A DNA stretch of 64,000 bases from NCBI GenBank assembly GCA_000161775.1, contig GG704596.1, forward strand, positions 2,808,646 to 2,872,645. Direction: 5' to 3'. Of this stretch, positions 6,100 to 14,938 are shown one piece after another; position 1 is the first letter of the stretch; the number at the start of each line of letters is the position of its first letter. This DNA is from Ruegeria lacuscaerulensis ITI-1157. Lineage in GTDB: Bacteria; Pseudomonadota; Alphaproteobacteria; Rhodobacterales; Rhodobacteraceae. The translations under genes and the position numbers were made by a program. The notes under the pieces are model-generated. The model made no database searches and was not told the origin of the DNA. It saw only the letters and a program-made list of their open reading frames with translations.

Positions 6100-8874
6100 T
6101 CAACCGCCCAGCGACCACCAACCGCGTTTCTTTGGCTTGGCAGGAGTGGGTTCAGGCTCTTCCGTCGCCACCTCCAGGATCGCGGAATTCTGCGACTCTT
6201 CGGCCCGACCTGCGGCCGCCTCGGTCACAGGTTCATCCGACTCGACAGCAACCTCAATCTGCACGGCAACCTCTTCCGTGTTCGATGCAGCTTCGGGTTC
6301 GATCGCCTCTGCCAAGCTTTCCTGAGCGACGGCAGGCTCCACCTGTTCCCCAGCTGCGGCAGTTGCAGCCGCATCGGTCTCGGCCTGTGGCTCAGCAGTC
6401 GGCGCTTCGCTTGATGCAACCACATCGGAAACGGCTGCCTCCAGCTCGGTCGGGGCCTCTTGCACCATCGAAGCGGTCTCTCCGGCAGCCCCCTCGGAGG
6501 TCGGTTCAGCTGCCGCAGCCTCCACCTCGGCGGTTTTCTTCCGACGCGGAGCCCGGCGACGTTTCGGTTTGGCGGGCTTTTCCTCGGCGGCCTGTTCTTC
6601 CGCTGCGGCCTCAGCACCGTCCTCGGGCGCTGTCTCGTCCGCTACGGCTGCTACCGGCTCTTCCGTAGCGGCGTCGGCTTTGTCCTCACCATTGGCCGCC
6701 TCGGGCTGCTCTCCATTGCCACCGCTCTTCTTGCGACGCCGACGGCGGCGTTTGCGCTTGGGCTTGGCCTCCTCTTCCGGCTGCTCCGACTGCTCGCTCG
6801 CAACGGCGTCATCCTCGATCTCATCCTCTTCGGAATCGATCAGATCCATCAGCGAAGCCGAAGCCGAAACCACTGGGGCTGCCACCTCGGGCACTGCCCG
6901 GGTCGCGGTCTTGAACTTCTCCATCGAGAAATCGGGGCTGACCAGATGCACATCTCCTTCGACCCGGACCGAAAGGCCATAGCGGGCCTCGATCTGGGCG
7001 ATGTGTTCGCGCTTCTGGTTCATCAGGTAGTTGGCAATGCTGACCGGGCAGCGCACCAGAACCTCGCGCGAGCGGCGGCGGGTGCCTTCTTCCTCGATCT
7101 GGCGCAGGATCGCCAGCGCCATGTTGTCGTCCGACCGGATCAGCCCGGTGCCATGGCAGGACGGGCAAGGCTGCGTCGTCGCCTCGAGCATACCGGGGCG
7201 CAGGCGCTGGCGGCTCATCTCGAGCAGTCCAAAGCCCGAGATCCGCCCCACCTGGATGCGCGCCCGGTCGGTCTTCAGCTTGTCCTTCAGGCGCTTTTCC
7301 ACCGCCAGGTTGTTCTTGCGCTCGTCCATGTCGATGAAATCGATGACGATCAGACCGGCCAGGTCGCGCAGGCGCAGCTGCCGCGCCACTTCCTCAGCGG
7401 CCTCTAGGTTGGTCTTGAGCGCGGTTTCCTCGATCGAGCCTTCCTTGGTGGCTCGGCCCGAGTTCACGTCGATGGCCACCAGCGCCTCGGTCACGCCGAT
7501 CACGATGTAGCCGCCCGACTTCAACTGAACCGTCGGGTTGAACATCGAGCTCAGGTAGCTTTCCACCTGGTAGCGGGCGAACAGCGGCAGCTGATCCTCG
7601 TACCGTTTCACGTTCTTGGCGTGCGACGGCATGATCATCTTCATGAAGTCCTTGGCGATCCGATACCCGGCCTCGCCCTCCACCAGAACCTCGTCGATCT
7701 CACGGTTGTACAGATCCCGGACCGACCGTTTGATCAGGTCGCCCTCTTCGTAGATCTTCGCGGGCGCGATCGACTTGAGCGTCAGTTCACGGATCTGCTC
7801 CCACAGGCGCTGCAGATATTCATAGTCACGCTTGATCTCGGACTTGGTGCGTTTGGCGCCTGCGGTCCGAATGATCAGGCCCGCGCCTTTGGGCACGTCA
7901 ATCTCCGAGGCGATCTCCTTCAGCTTCTTGCGGTCTGCGGCGTTGGTGATCTTGCGGCTGATACCACCACCGCGCGCCGTGTTCGGCATCAATACGCAAT
8001 ACCGGCCTGCCAGCGACAGGTAGGTGGTCAGCGCAGCCCCCTTGTTGCCGCGCTCTTCCTTGACGACCTGCACCAATAGAACCTGGCGCACTTTGATGAC
8101 TTCCTGGATCTTGTAACGGCGCGGCCGGGGCTTTCGTGGCGGACGGATATCTTCGCTGTCATCGTCATCGGCGACCGATTCAATCGATTCATCCTTGGCT
8201 GCGGCATCTGGCTTGGCAGCAACCTCTTCATCCGATCCATCACCGGCGTCTTCAGGTTCCAACGGGGACGACGGCTCTTCTGCATCGACACCCAGGTCCG
8301 CGTCCGCCGCAGAGTCATCCGGCTCGCCGGTTTTAGACTCCTCAGGCTCCTCGACAGGGGTCTCGGCGACGGTCTCCATCGGCGACGTCCCCTCGGGCAC
8401 CGACGAGCCCTCCAGGTCTTCCTCCACCTCAAGGTCTATGGTCTCCATCCCGGTCGGCTCACTGGGCAGTTCCAGCGTTTCGACGGGATCGGCGGTCTCC
8501 ACCTCCGACGCTTTCGTTCGAGACCGAGACCGGCGCTTCCTGGGTTTGGTCTCTTCGGCCTCGTCCCGCGCCCTCATCGCCTCGGCATAAGCCTGCTCTT
8601 CCTCCATCAGTGCTTCGCGGTCCGCGACCGGAATCTGATAGTAATCGGGGTGAATTTCCGAGAACGCCAAGAAGCCGTGCCGGTTCCCGCCATAGTCGAC
8701 GAAGGCCGCCTGCAAAGACGGTTCGACGCGCGTTACTTTTGCGAGATAGATATTCCCAGCAAGCTGGCGTTTGTTTTCGGACTCAAAATCGAACTCCTCG
8801 ACCTTGTTTCCGTCAACCACCACGACGCGGGTTTCCTCCGCGTGGGTGGCATCGATAAGCATTTTCTTTGCCAT
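6100..8874 (-). CDS. rne: Ribonuclease E
   Basis: A 924-residue endoribonuclease of the RNase E/G family, the core of mRNA decay and rRNA/tRNA processing. The catalytic half shows the split S1 domain, the DNase I-like metal region (VIDFIDMDERKNN) and the zinc-link CPSC in TTQPCPSCHGTGL. An acidic, Ser/Glu-rich insertion of about 160 residues (roughly 90-250) interrupts the S1 domain. The C-terminal quarter is low complexity, rich in Ala, Glu and Val with Arg/Lys blocks (KRKRRRRRRKKSGG), as expected for the degradosome scaffold and RNA-binding region. I start at MAKKMLIDATHAEET (8874); upstream residues do not look like family sequence. The ~500-nt leader may allow autoregulation. Confidence 0.95.
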   Translation of the reverse strand: MAKKMLIDATHAEETRVVVVDGNKVEEFDFESENKRQLAGNIYLAKVTRVEPSLQAAFVDYGGNRHGFLAFSEIHPDYYQIPVADREALMEEEQAYAEAMRARDEAEETKPRKRRSRSRTKASEVETADPVETLELPSEPTGMETIDLEVEEDLEGSSVPEGTSPMETVAETPVEEPEESKTGEPDDSAADADLGVDAEEPSSPLEPEDAGDGSDEEVAAKPDAAAKDESIESVADDDDSEDIRPPRKPRPRRYKIQEVIKVRQVLLVQVVKEERGNKGAALTTYLSLAGRYCVLMPNTARGGGISRKITNAADRKKLKEIASEIDVPKGAGLIIRTAGAKRTKSEIKRDYEYLQRLWEQIRELTLKSIAPAKIYEEGDLIKRSVRDLYNREIDEVLVEGEAGYRIAKDFMKMIMPSHAKNVKRYEDQLPLFARYQVESYLSSMFNPTVQLKSGGYIVIGVTEALVAIDVNSGRATKEGSIEETALKTNLEAAEEVARQLRLRDLAGLIVIDFIDMDERKNNLAVEKRLKDKLKTDRARIQVGRISGFGLLEMSRQRLRPGMLEATTQPCPSCHGTGLIRSDDNMALAILRQIEEEGTRRRSREVLVRCPVSIANYLMNQKREHIAQIEARYGLSVRVEGDVHLVSPDFSMEKFKTATRAVPEVAAPVVSASASLMDLIDSEEDEIEDDAVASEQSEQPEEEAKPKRKRRRRRRKKSGGNGEQPEAANGEDKADAATEEPVAAVADETAPEDGAEAAAEEQAAEEKPAKPKRRRAPRRKKTAEVEAAAAEPTSEGAAGETASMVQEAPTELEAAVSDVVASSEAPTAEPQAETDAAATAAAGEQVEPAVAQESLAEAIEPEAASNTEEVAVQIEVAVESDEPVTEAAAGRAEESQNSAILEVATEEPEPTPAKPKKRGWWSLGG

Positions 8875-9340
8875 GTGTCCTTGGTGCACCGCGCCAAAGG
8901 CGACGTCCGGCCCTGTCCGGGTGGACGGGCGCTCTTGGGGTGGTGTCTTGTCTGGGCGATTTCCGACGGCGCACGGCAGGGATCGGCGATCTGCCCCCCT
9001 CCCCGTAAACTCAATCGTTGCGCGCGCGTCATCGCGGTTCTTCTCCGACAGGCGCAGCCATACCGCTGCCTGCCCATTATTCCTTTTGCCCAATGAAAGG
9101 GCTCAGGCACTCTTCTGCCCATTGCTGGGCGCAATCTGCATGCTTCACCCGGACAGATGGCTCACCATCCGCGGCCAAGCAGCGAAACTCAATGATCCGG
9201 GACGCATCGGCCGCAGTTCAGGCCGGGTCCACCCTCACACAATAAAAGCAGTCCTGTGGAAAACACAATGGGCAATCTGCACGGACAACCGTTCAATTGT
9301 CGGACCACCTTCACCTGGCCCCAAACATCCCGGGGGTGAA
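8875..9340 (-). promoter_or_regulatory. Long leader/promoter region of rne
   Basis: About 470 bp without a convincing gene separate rne from the hairpins behind dctD, on the same strand. In E. coli, RNase E controls its own mRNA through structures in a long 5' untranslated region; a similar role here is inference. The element GCCCATT/GCCCAATG recurs around 9073-9126. I could not fix a promoter by eye. Confidence 0.4.
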
Positions 9341-9375
9341 TTGGCCTGCAAGGCCAAGAGGGGGCTGGCCCCCTC
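9341..9375 (-). terminator. Double hairpin directly behind dctD
   Basis: Two adjacent perfect stems lie just after the dctD stop: TTGGCCT/AGGCCAA (9341-9357) and GAGGGGGC/GCCCCCTC (9358-9375). Neither is followed by a U-run on the dctD transcript, so this may stabilise a 3' end or aid factor-dependent termination rather than act as a classic intrinsic terminator. Confidence 0.45.
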
Positions 9376-9377
9376 CC

Positions 9378-10712
9378 CTACAAGTAATCCGCCCGTTGCA
9401 GCCCGTATTTGGCCATCTTCTCGTTCAACGTCCGGCGCGGCAGGCACAATTCCTCCATCACCGAAGCGATCGACCCCTTGTGCCGCCGCATGGTGTTGTC
9501 GATCAGCATCCGTTCGAACGCCTCAACGTATTCCTTCAGCGGCTTGCCCTCGGTGGTCATCACCGGCTGCATTTCCTCGTGATCCGACATCAGCAACGAC
9601 GCGATGGTGCCCGAGCCGCGCCGCGACTGCAGAACCGCGCGCTCGGCGATGTTGATCAACTGGCGTACGTTGCCCGGCCATGGGGCCTGCAACAGCTGCG
9701 CGGCCTCCTGGGCGCTGACTTGCGGCGCCTCGCAGCCATATTCCTCTGCGAACTGATCGCTCAGGCGCGTGAACAGGGTCAGGATATCCTCGCCCCGTTG
9801 CCGCAGCGGCGGCATGGTGATGCGCAACGCTGCCAGACGATAGAACAGGTCCGGCCGCAGCACATCCTCGCTGGTCTTGCCCGCTTCCTGCAGGTTCGAG
9901 ATCGCAACGATCCGAGTCTCGGCCGGCGTTCCCTGCTCGTTCATCACGCTCAGCAACCGCGCCTGCAGTGTGTCGCTCAGCGCCTCGATGTCCTCCAGCA
10001 CCAGAGTGCCACCGCGGGCTTCCTCGATGGCGGGCAGCTGCGTGTCCTCGGGCATCATCGGGCCGAACAGCCGCTTGGCCAGCGCCTCTTCTTCCAGCGC
10101 GGCACATGAGACCAGAACGAATTTCTTGCCCGCCCGGCTTCCCACTGCATGCAGCGCGTGCGCCACGAGGGTCTTGCCGGTGCCGGTTTCGCCGTCGATC
10201 AGCACATGCCCGTCGGCCTGGCCCAGGTCCAGAATATCCTCGCGCAACCGCTCCATCACCGGGCTGGCGCCGATCAGCTTGTTCATGATCTGGGTACCGC
10301 CCGACAGCTCACGCCGCAGCGCCCGGTTGTCCAGCGTCAACCGCCGCGCGTTGCTGGCGCGTTTGGCCAGTTCCGACATCCGATCGGGGTTGAACGGCTT
10401 TTCCAGAAAGTCGAAAGCTCCCACCCGCATCGCCTCGACGGCCATCGGCACGTCGCCGTGACCAGTGATCATGATCACCGGCAAGGTGCTGTCGGCGCCC
10501 ATCAGCTTCTTCAGAAGCTGAATGCCATCCATCCCCGGCATCTTTATGTCCGAGATCACGATTCCCGGATAATCCGGCCCCAAAACCTTCAGCGCATCCT
10601 CGGCGCTGGCGAAAGTTTCGGTGTCATACCCCGACAGCGCCAACCACTGACTGATCGATTGGCGCATGTCCTGTTCATCATCCACGATGGCGATTTTCAT
10701 GGCCTGTGCCAT
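9378..10712 (-). CDS. dctD: DctD-like response regulator lacking the sigma-54 GAFTGA loop
   Basis: A 444-residue NtrC-type regulator partnered with the adjacent DctB-like kinase. The receiver domain carries the acceptor Asp55 (IVISDIKMPGMDG) and the Lys of EKPF. The AAA+ domain has Walker A GETGTGKT (174-181) and an arginine-containing RPDLFYRL, and the C-terminus has a Fis-type HTH (GSIASVMEELCLPRRTL). After LFG (215-217), where HEKGAFTGA normally follows, the sequence is PMMPEDTQLPAIEEA, so GAFTGA is missing and the segment is shortened. The Walker B acidic pair reads ED instead of DE. It may therefore not activate sigma-54 promoters. A GAGGA ribosome site precedes the chosen ATG. Confidence 0.85.
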   Translation of the reverse strand: MAQAMKIAIVDDEQDMRQSISQWLALSGYDTETFASAEDALKVLGPDYPGIVISDIKMPGMDGIQLLKKLMGADSTLPVIMITGHGDVPMAVEAMRVGAFDFLEKPFNPDRMSELAKRASNARRLTLDNRALRRELSGGTQIMNKLIGASPVMERLREDILDLGQADGHVLIDGETGTGKTLVAHALHAVGSRAGKKFVLVSCAALEEEALAKRLFGPMMPEDTQLPAIEEARGGTLVLEDIEALSDTLQARLLSVMNEQGTPAETRIVAISNLQEAGKTSEDVLRPDLFYRLAALRITMPPLRQRGEDILTLFTRLSDQFAEEYGCEAPQVSAQEAAQLLQAPWPGNVRQLINIAERAVLQSRRGSGTIASLLMSDHEEMQPVMTTEGKPLKEYVEAFERMLIDNTMRRHKGSIASVMEELCLPRRTLNEKMAKYGLQRADYL

Positions 10713-10725
10713 AGTTACGTCCTCA

Positions 10726-12498
10726 TCATTCAGCGGCCTCCAGGCCGTCTTGCCCCAGGATGGGCAGTTGCATCTCGAATACCGCGCCGCCGTTCTGGCC
10801 GTTGCGCGCGGTCAGCCGTCCGCCATGGTCGTTCACGATACCCGACGAGATGGCAAGACCCAAGCCAACCCCGTCCCCGGGTCGCTTGGTGGTGTAGAAC
10901 GGCTCGAACAGGTTCTCGATATCCTCGATCCCGTGACCGTTGTCGCGTACCGCAAGCACAGCAGTCTCGCCGGCGGCCAGGATGATCTCCACCTCGGGTT
11001 CCGCTACTGATTTGGTGGCGTCGAGCGCGTTGCGCAAGAGGTTGACCATCACCTGCTCGATCCGCATCCGATCCCCCATCACGATCACCGGTTCATTGGG
11101 CAAAATCTGGGTGATCTTGACGTGACGCTGACGCAGTTGCGGCTCCATCATCGACAGCGACGAAGCCAGCGCCTCGCCAAGATTCACGGGCGAAAACGCA
11201 TCCGCGCCCTTGCGGGCATAGGATTTTAGCTGCCGCGTGATCGCGCCCATGCGCTCGATCAGGCCATCAATGCGGCCAAAGCTGGCCAGCGCCTCTTCGG
11301 GTCGGTTGCGGCGCAACAGCAGGCGCGCGCCCGCCAGATAGGTCTTCATCGCCGCCAGCGGCTGGTTCAGTTCGTGACTGACCGCCGCCGACATCTCGCC
11401 CAGGGCTGCCAGTTTCGAGCTTTGCGCCAGCGTCTGCTCCGCCACTTCCAGCGTCTTTTCAACCCGTTCCCGCTCGGCGATTTCGCGCTGCAGGCGGGCA
11501 TTCAATGCGCGAAGCTCCGCCGACTCGCGCTGAAACAGCGCCATGCGGAACGTGGCCCTGCGGCTCAGTGCATAGAGGGTCAGCGCCAGGAGAATCGCAA
11601 AGCCCATGATCTCGAGCGCCAGAACGCTGTTCACTTTTTCGCGGATCGACTCGTAGGTCGTGAACGAGGTCATCTTCCATCCCCGAAACGGAATCCGCGT
11701 CTCCATCCGCATGACCGCTTCGCCCTGCAGGTAGGCGTCGGGCGGCAGAGCCGTCCAGTCGGCGGTGGCCCGTATGGCGCGTTCGATGGCGCCCTGCGGG
11801 TGCTGCCGCAACAGCGCCTCCTGCTCGTTCAACCCACGCCACTGCGGTTCAGTCGACAGGATGATCGTGCCAGTGCTGTCGGTCACCATCACGGCATCGG
11901 AAATCCCGGCCCAGGCGCTTTCGAATTTCTGAAGGTCCACCTCGACGACGATGACGCCCAGAATCTCGGCGCCGGCTTCAAGCCGCCGCGAGTAGACGAA
12001 CCGATAGCCGCCGGCCTCGCGCGGGATAACGGAAAAGATCGTGGAATTCGACCGGATCGCATCGACGAAATAGGTTGCGCTGCGATGCGCTTCGCCAAGC
12101 CGATTGCGATCGGTCGCCGCCACCGCCCGCCCGTCGCGGTCCAACAGCATCAGCGACGCCGCGCCGATTTCCTCGACGAAAGACAGAAGGCGCTGCGTCG
12201 ACAACGAGAAATCGCTGGACTGCAAGGCCGATATCAAAGTCGGGTCCCGCGCCAGCAACTGCGGCACGATGGCGTTGCGGCGCAGCTCGCTCAGCAGGTT
12301 ACCCGAATACAGCGTCAGCCGCAGTTCGGCCCGGTTGCGGGTGGATTCGGTGAACCTGTCGGTCAGAAGGCTGTTGGTGACCCAGACCGTCGCAACTGCC
12401 GCAAGCAGCAGGCCGAACACGGCAAGGCGCGGCCGCCAACCCAATGGGGCAACGCGGCCAAATACCGATTTCCAGCCTGTTCGCACTTCGGACGTCAT
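10726..12498 (-). CDS. dctB: DctB-like C4-dicarboxylate sensor histidine kinase
   Basis: A 590-residue membrane histidine kinase. Transmembrane helices lie at about 25-43 and 292-311; the roughly 250-residue periplasmic part between them resembles the double-PAS sensor of DctB kinases, which detect succinate, malate and fumarate. A coiled coil (about 325-365) leads to the H-box AAVSHELNQPLAAMKTYL with phospho-His375, then the N box NLLRNALDATKS and the ATP-lid glycines (DNGHGIED, GDGVGLGLAIS). It is 13 bp upstream of dctD and 36 bp behind purQ, all in one direction. No dicarboxylate transporter is present in the window, so the ligand is inferred from architecture. Confidence 0.85.
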   Translation of the reverse strand: MTSEVRTGWKSVFGRVAPLGWRPRLAVFGLLLAAVATVWVTNSLLTDRFTESTRNRAELRLTLYSGNLLSELRRNAIVPQLLARDPTLISALQSSDFSLSTQRLLSFVEEIGAASLMLLDRDGRAVAATDRNRLGEAHRSATYFVDAIRSNSTIFSVIPREAGGYRFVYSRRLEAGAEILGVIVVEVDLQKFESAWAGISDAVMVTDSTGTIILSTEPQWRGLNEQEALLRQHPQGAIERAIRATADWTALPPDAYLQGEAVMRMETRIPFRGWKMTSFTTYESIREKVNSVLALEIMGFAILLALTLYALSRRATFRMALFQRESAELRALNARLQREIAERERVEKTLEVAEQTLAQSSKLAALGEMSAAVSHELNQPLAAMKTYLAGARLLLRRNRPEEALASFGRIDGLIERMGAITRQLKSYARKGADAFSPVNLGEALASSLSMMEPQLRQRHVKITQILPNEPVIVMGDRMRIEQVMVNLLRNALDATKSVAEPEVEIILAAGETAVLAVRDNGHGIEDIENLFEPFYTTKRPGDGVGLGLAISSGIVNDHGGRLTARNGQNGGAVFEMQLPILGQDGLEAAE

Positions 12499-12534
12499 CC
12501 TCCGAAGCTACGCGCCCGCGCGCCTGACCTCAAG

Positions 12535-13203
12535 TCACGCAGGCGTCAGCACCCCTGCCAATGCGCGGAAGAGCGCCGCCCCGTCGGTGCCGCCATGCGC
12601 CGTGTCCGCCGCCCGTTCCGGGTGGGGCATCATGCCCAGCACGCGTCGGTTGTGCGACAGGATTCCGGCAATATCCCCGCGCGAGCCGTTGGGATTCTCG
12701 GTATAGGTAAAGGCGATCCGATCCTCGTCCCGCAGGCGGGCAATGGTGTCGTCATCGGCAAAATAGTTGCCATCGTGATGCGCAATCGGAATCTGGATCA
12801 CGTCGCCGGCGTTGTAGCCCTGCGTGAAGGCGCTGTCGCTGGTTGCAACCTTCAGCCCGACGGTCCGGCAGATATATTTCAGCCCGGCATTGCGCAGCAG
12901 CGCGCCCGGCAAGATGCCGGTCTCGGTCAGGATCTGGAAACCGTTGCAGATGCCGACGGCATAGCCGCCGCGTTCGGTGTGTTCGACCACGGCCCGGCAG
13001 ATCGGCGACTTCGCGGCGATCGCGCCGCACCGCAGATAGTCGCCATAGGAAAACCCGCCCGGCACGCCCACGATGTCCACGCCCTGCGGCAGCTGGACAT
13101 CCTTGTGCCAGACCATGTCGACCTGGAACCCGGCCTGTTCGAAGGCAACGGCAAGATCCCGGTCACAGTTGGACCCGGGAAACACGACGACGGCAGCGCG
13201 CAT
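12535..13203 (-). CDS. purQ: FGAM synthase glutaminase subunit PurQ
   Basis: A 222-residue class I glutamine amidotransferase subunit. It supplies ammonia to PurL for conversion of FGAR to FGAM in purine synthesis. The catalytic Cys lies in [11 protein letters not shown], the His/Glu pair in MMPHPERA near the C-terminus, and the N-terminal [16 protein letters not shown] is typical. I start at [10 protein letters not shown] (13203), preceded by an AGGAGGG-like site; the upstream extension is not family sequence. It follows purS by 34 bp. The partner PurL is encoded about 18 kb away at 31159. Confidence 0.95.
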   Translation of the reverse strand: MRAAVVVFPGSNCDRDLAVAFEQAGFQVDMVWHKDVQLPQGVDIVGVPGGFSYGDYLRCGAIAAKSPICRAVVEHTERGGYAVGICNGFQILTETGILPGALLRNAGLKYICRTVGLKVATSDSAFTQGYNAGDVIQIPIAHHDGNYFADDDTIARLRDEDRIAFTYTENPNGSRGDIAGILSHNRRVLGMMPHPERAADTAHGGTDGAALFRALAGVLTPA

Positions 13204-13237
13204 GGCAAACCCTCCTTGGGGAAAACGGCCGGAAAAC

Positions 13238-13468
13238 TCAGACCAGTTCGATCTCGTAACGTTCGATGACCGTGTTGGCCAACAGCTTTTCGCACATCTC
13301 GGCCACGTCGGCCTCGGTCGTCCCGTCGGCCAGTTCAAGGTCAATCACCTTGCCCTGACGCACGCCTTCGACCTTGTCGAACCCCAGGGCGCCCAAGGCA
13401 TGGCGGACGGCCTCGCCCTGCGGGTCCAGAACCCCGTTCTTCAGCATAACGTGCACTCGTGCCTTCAT
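13238..13468 (-). CDS. purS: FGAM synthase subunit PurS
   Basis: A 76-residue PurS, the small structural subunit that bridges PurQ and the small-type PurL in the FGAM synthase complex. It shows the family start [21 protein letters not shown] and the middle [19 protein letters not shown]. Length is typical. Its presence agrees with the short (719-residue) PurL in this window, because organisms with the large single-chain PurL lack PurS. It lies between purC and purQ in one direction. Confidence 0.95.
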   Translation of the reverse strand: MKARVHVMLKNGVLDPQGEAVRHALGALGFDKVEGVRQGKVIDLELADGTTEADVAEMCEKLLANTVIERYEIELV

Positions 13469-13556
13469 CTCAGGTCGTCCTCTGATTCACTTGCGAAACC
13501 GGGGGCCTCGCCATTTTCAAATCCTTGTTGCCGCTGCCCGGGGCCGGGCCCCGGCG

Positions 13557-14312
13557 TCAGTTGATCAGCGTGGGTTTCGTCACGTTGCTTTTGGGCAGCA
13601 CGCCCAGCCGCCGCGCCACTTCGGAATAGGCGTCGGTCAGGCTGCCCAGATCGCGACGGAACACGTCCTTGTCCAGCTTTTGCCCTGTCTCGATGTCCCA
13701 CAGGCGGCAGCTGTCGGGGCTGATTTCGTCAGCGACGATCAGACGCTGGAAATCGCCCTCGTAGACGCGGCCGATCTCGATCTTGAAGTCGACCAAACGG
13801 ATACCCACGGCCAGCATCACGCCGCTCATGAAGTCGTTCACCCGCAGCGCCAGGCTGAGGATGTCATCCATGTCCTGCTGGCTGGCCCAGCCGAAGGCCG
13901 CGATGTGTTCTTCGGTCACCAGCGGATCACCCAGCGAGTCGTCCTTGTAGCAATATTCCACGATCGGACGCGGCAGCTGCGTGCCCTCGGCGATGCCCAG
14001 ACGTTTCGACAGCGACCCGGCGGCATAGTTGCGGACGATCACCTCCAGCGGGATGATCTCGCAGCTGCGCACCAGCTGTTCGCGCATGTTCAGGCGGCGG
14101 ATGAAATGGGTCGGCACGCCAATCTGGCTGAGGCCAGTCATGAAGAACTCGCTCAGGCGGTTGTTCAGCACGCCCTTGCCTTCGATCACGTCTTTCTTTT
14201 CCGCGTTGAACGCGGTGGCGTCATCCTTGAAATACTGCACGATCGTGCCCGGTTCGGGGCCTTCATACAGGATCTTGGCCTTGCCTTCGTAAATCTTCTT
14301 GCGACGCGCCAT
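13557..14312 (-). CDS. purC: SAICAR synthetase PurC
   Basis: A 251-residue phosphoribosylaminoimidazole-succinocarboxamide synthase, which joins CAIR and aspartate with ATP in purine synthesis. Diagnostic segments are the N-terminal [13 protein letters not shown], the [19 protein letters not shown] block and the VDFKIEIGR plus [16 protein letters not shown] block that holds catalytic and metal-binding residues. The start [13 protein letters not shown] at 14312 fits family length; longer in-frame starts add unrelated residues. It begins the purC-purS-purQ string and is divergent from the zeta subunit gene. Confidence 0.96.
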   Translation of the reverse strand: MARRKKIYEGKAKILYEGPEPGTIVQYFKDDATAFNAEKKDVIEGKGVLNNRLSEFFMTGLSQIGVPTHFIRRLNMREQLVRSCEIIPLEVIVRNYAAGSLSKRLGIAEGTQLPRPIVEYCYKDDSLGDPLVTEEHIAAFGWASQQDMDDILSLALRVNDFMSGVMLAVGIRLVDFKIEIGRVYEGDFQRLIVADEISPDSCRLWDIETGQKLDKDVFRRDLGSLTDAYSEVARRLGVLPKSNVTKPTLIN

Positions 14313-14500
14313 ATGCGACCTTTCCAGCGTGGGGCCAGGGATTGAGTCCCTGCGCTCTGGCGCTCTCATAGTGCAAGCCCCCCTTTCCCGCAAGTTCATG
14401 CGCCCGAGAGGCTTTGACGCAGCGCAAATACCTTGCAACCGGCCGCGCGTATGGTCATATCATCACCAAAGACACTTGTACTTGAAGAGGCCCAACACCA

Positions 14501-14818
14501 ATGACCACGTTTGACGACCGCGAAAACGCCTTTGAAGCAAAATTCGCCCATGACGAAGAAATGCAGTTCAAGGCGCAAGCCCGGTGCAACAAGCTGCTGG
14601 GCCTCTGGGCTGCGGAAAAAATGGGCAAAAGCGGGGACGAGGCGGCCGAATATGCCAAGTCGGTCGTGATCGCCGATTTCGAAGAGGCTGGCCACGAGGA
14701 CGTGGTGCGCAAAGTCGCCGCCGATCTGGGCGCCCTGTCCTCCCCCGAGGAAATCCGCGCCAAGATGGCCGAGCTGCTGCCCGTGGCCAAGGCCCAGGTG
14801 ATGAGCGAAGCCAACTGA
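14501..14818 (+). CDS. F1F0-ATPase inhibitor zeta subunit (DUF1476)
   Basis: A 105-residue protein of the DUF1476 family, known from Paracoccus as the zeta subunit that inhibits ATP hydrolysis by the F1-ATPase in alphaproteobacteria. The family features are the N-terminal inhibitory stretch MTTFDDRENAFEAKFAHDEE followed by a four-helix bundle with FKAQARCNKLLGLWAAEKMG and ADFEEAGHEDVVRKV. Length matches the family. It is monocistronic in appearance: divergent from purC and followed by a hairpin with a T-run at 14867-14906. Confidence 0.9.
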   Translation: MTTFDDRENAFEAKFAHDEEMQFKAQARCNKLLGLWAAEKMGKSGDEAAEYAKSVVIADFEEAGHEDVVRKVAADLGALSSPEEIRAKMAELLPVAKAQVMSEAN

Positions 14819-14866
14819 GGCATGCCGCCCGCCTCATGATCTTCATGAGCATTATGAATTTGATTT

Positions 14867-14906
14867 GACGTCCCGGTCATGCGACACGGGGCGTCTAAGT
14901 TTTTTT
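14867..14906 (+). terminator. Intrinsic terminator or attenuator between zeta gene and bmt
   Basis: GACGTCCCG (14867-14875) pairs with CGGGGCGTC (14887-14895) with one G-U pair and an 11-nt loop, followed by TAAG and seven T residues. It stands 48 bp behind the zeta gene and 33 bp before the methyltransferase start, so it may terminate the first or attenuate the second. Confidence 0.7.
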
Positions 14907-14938
14907 GGCCCTCGGGGCCACAACTCCGGACATCTCCA

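Noticed and set aside
8875..9093. An N-terminal extension of RNase E of 73 codons
   Set aside because: The added residues are unlike the family, and MAKKMLIDATHAEET is the normal start of alphaproteobacterial RNase E.
14819..14938. A SAM-II or SAM/SAH riboswitch before the homocysteine methyltransferase
   Set aside because: The hairpin with T-run is real, but I could not match the conserved core of any SAM riboswitch.
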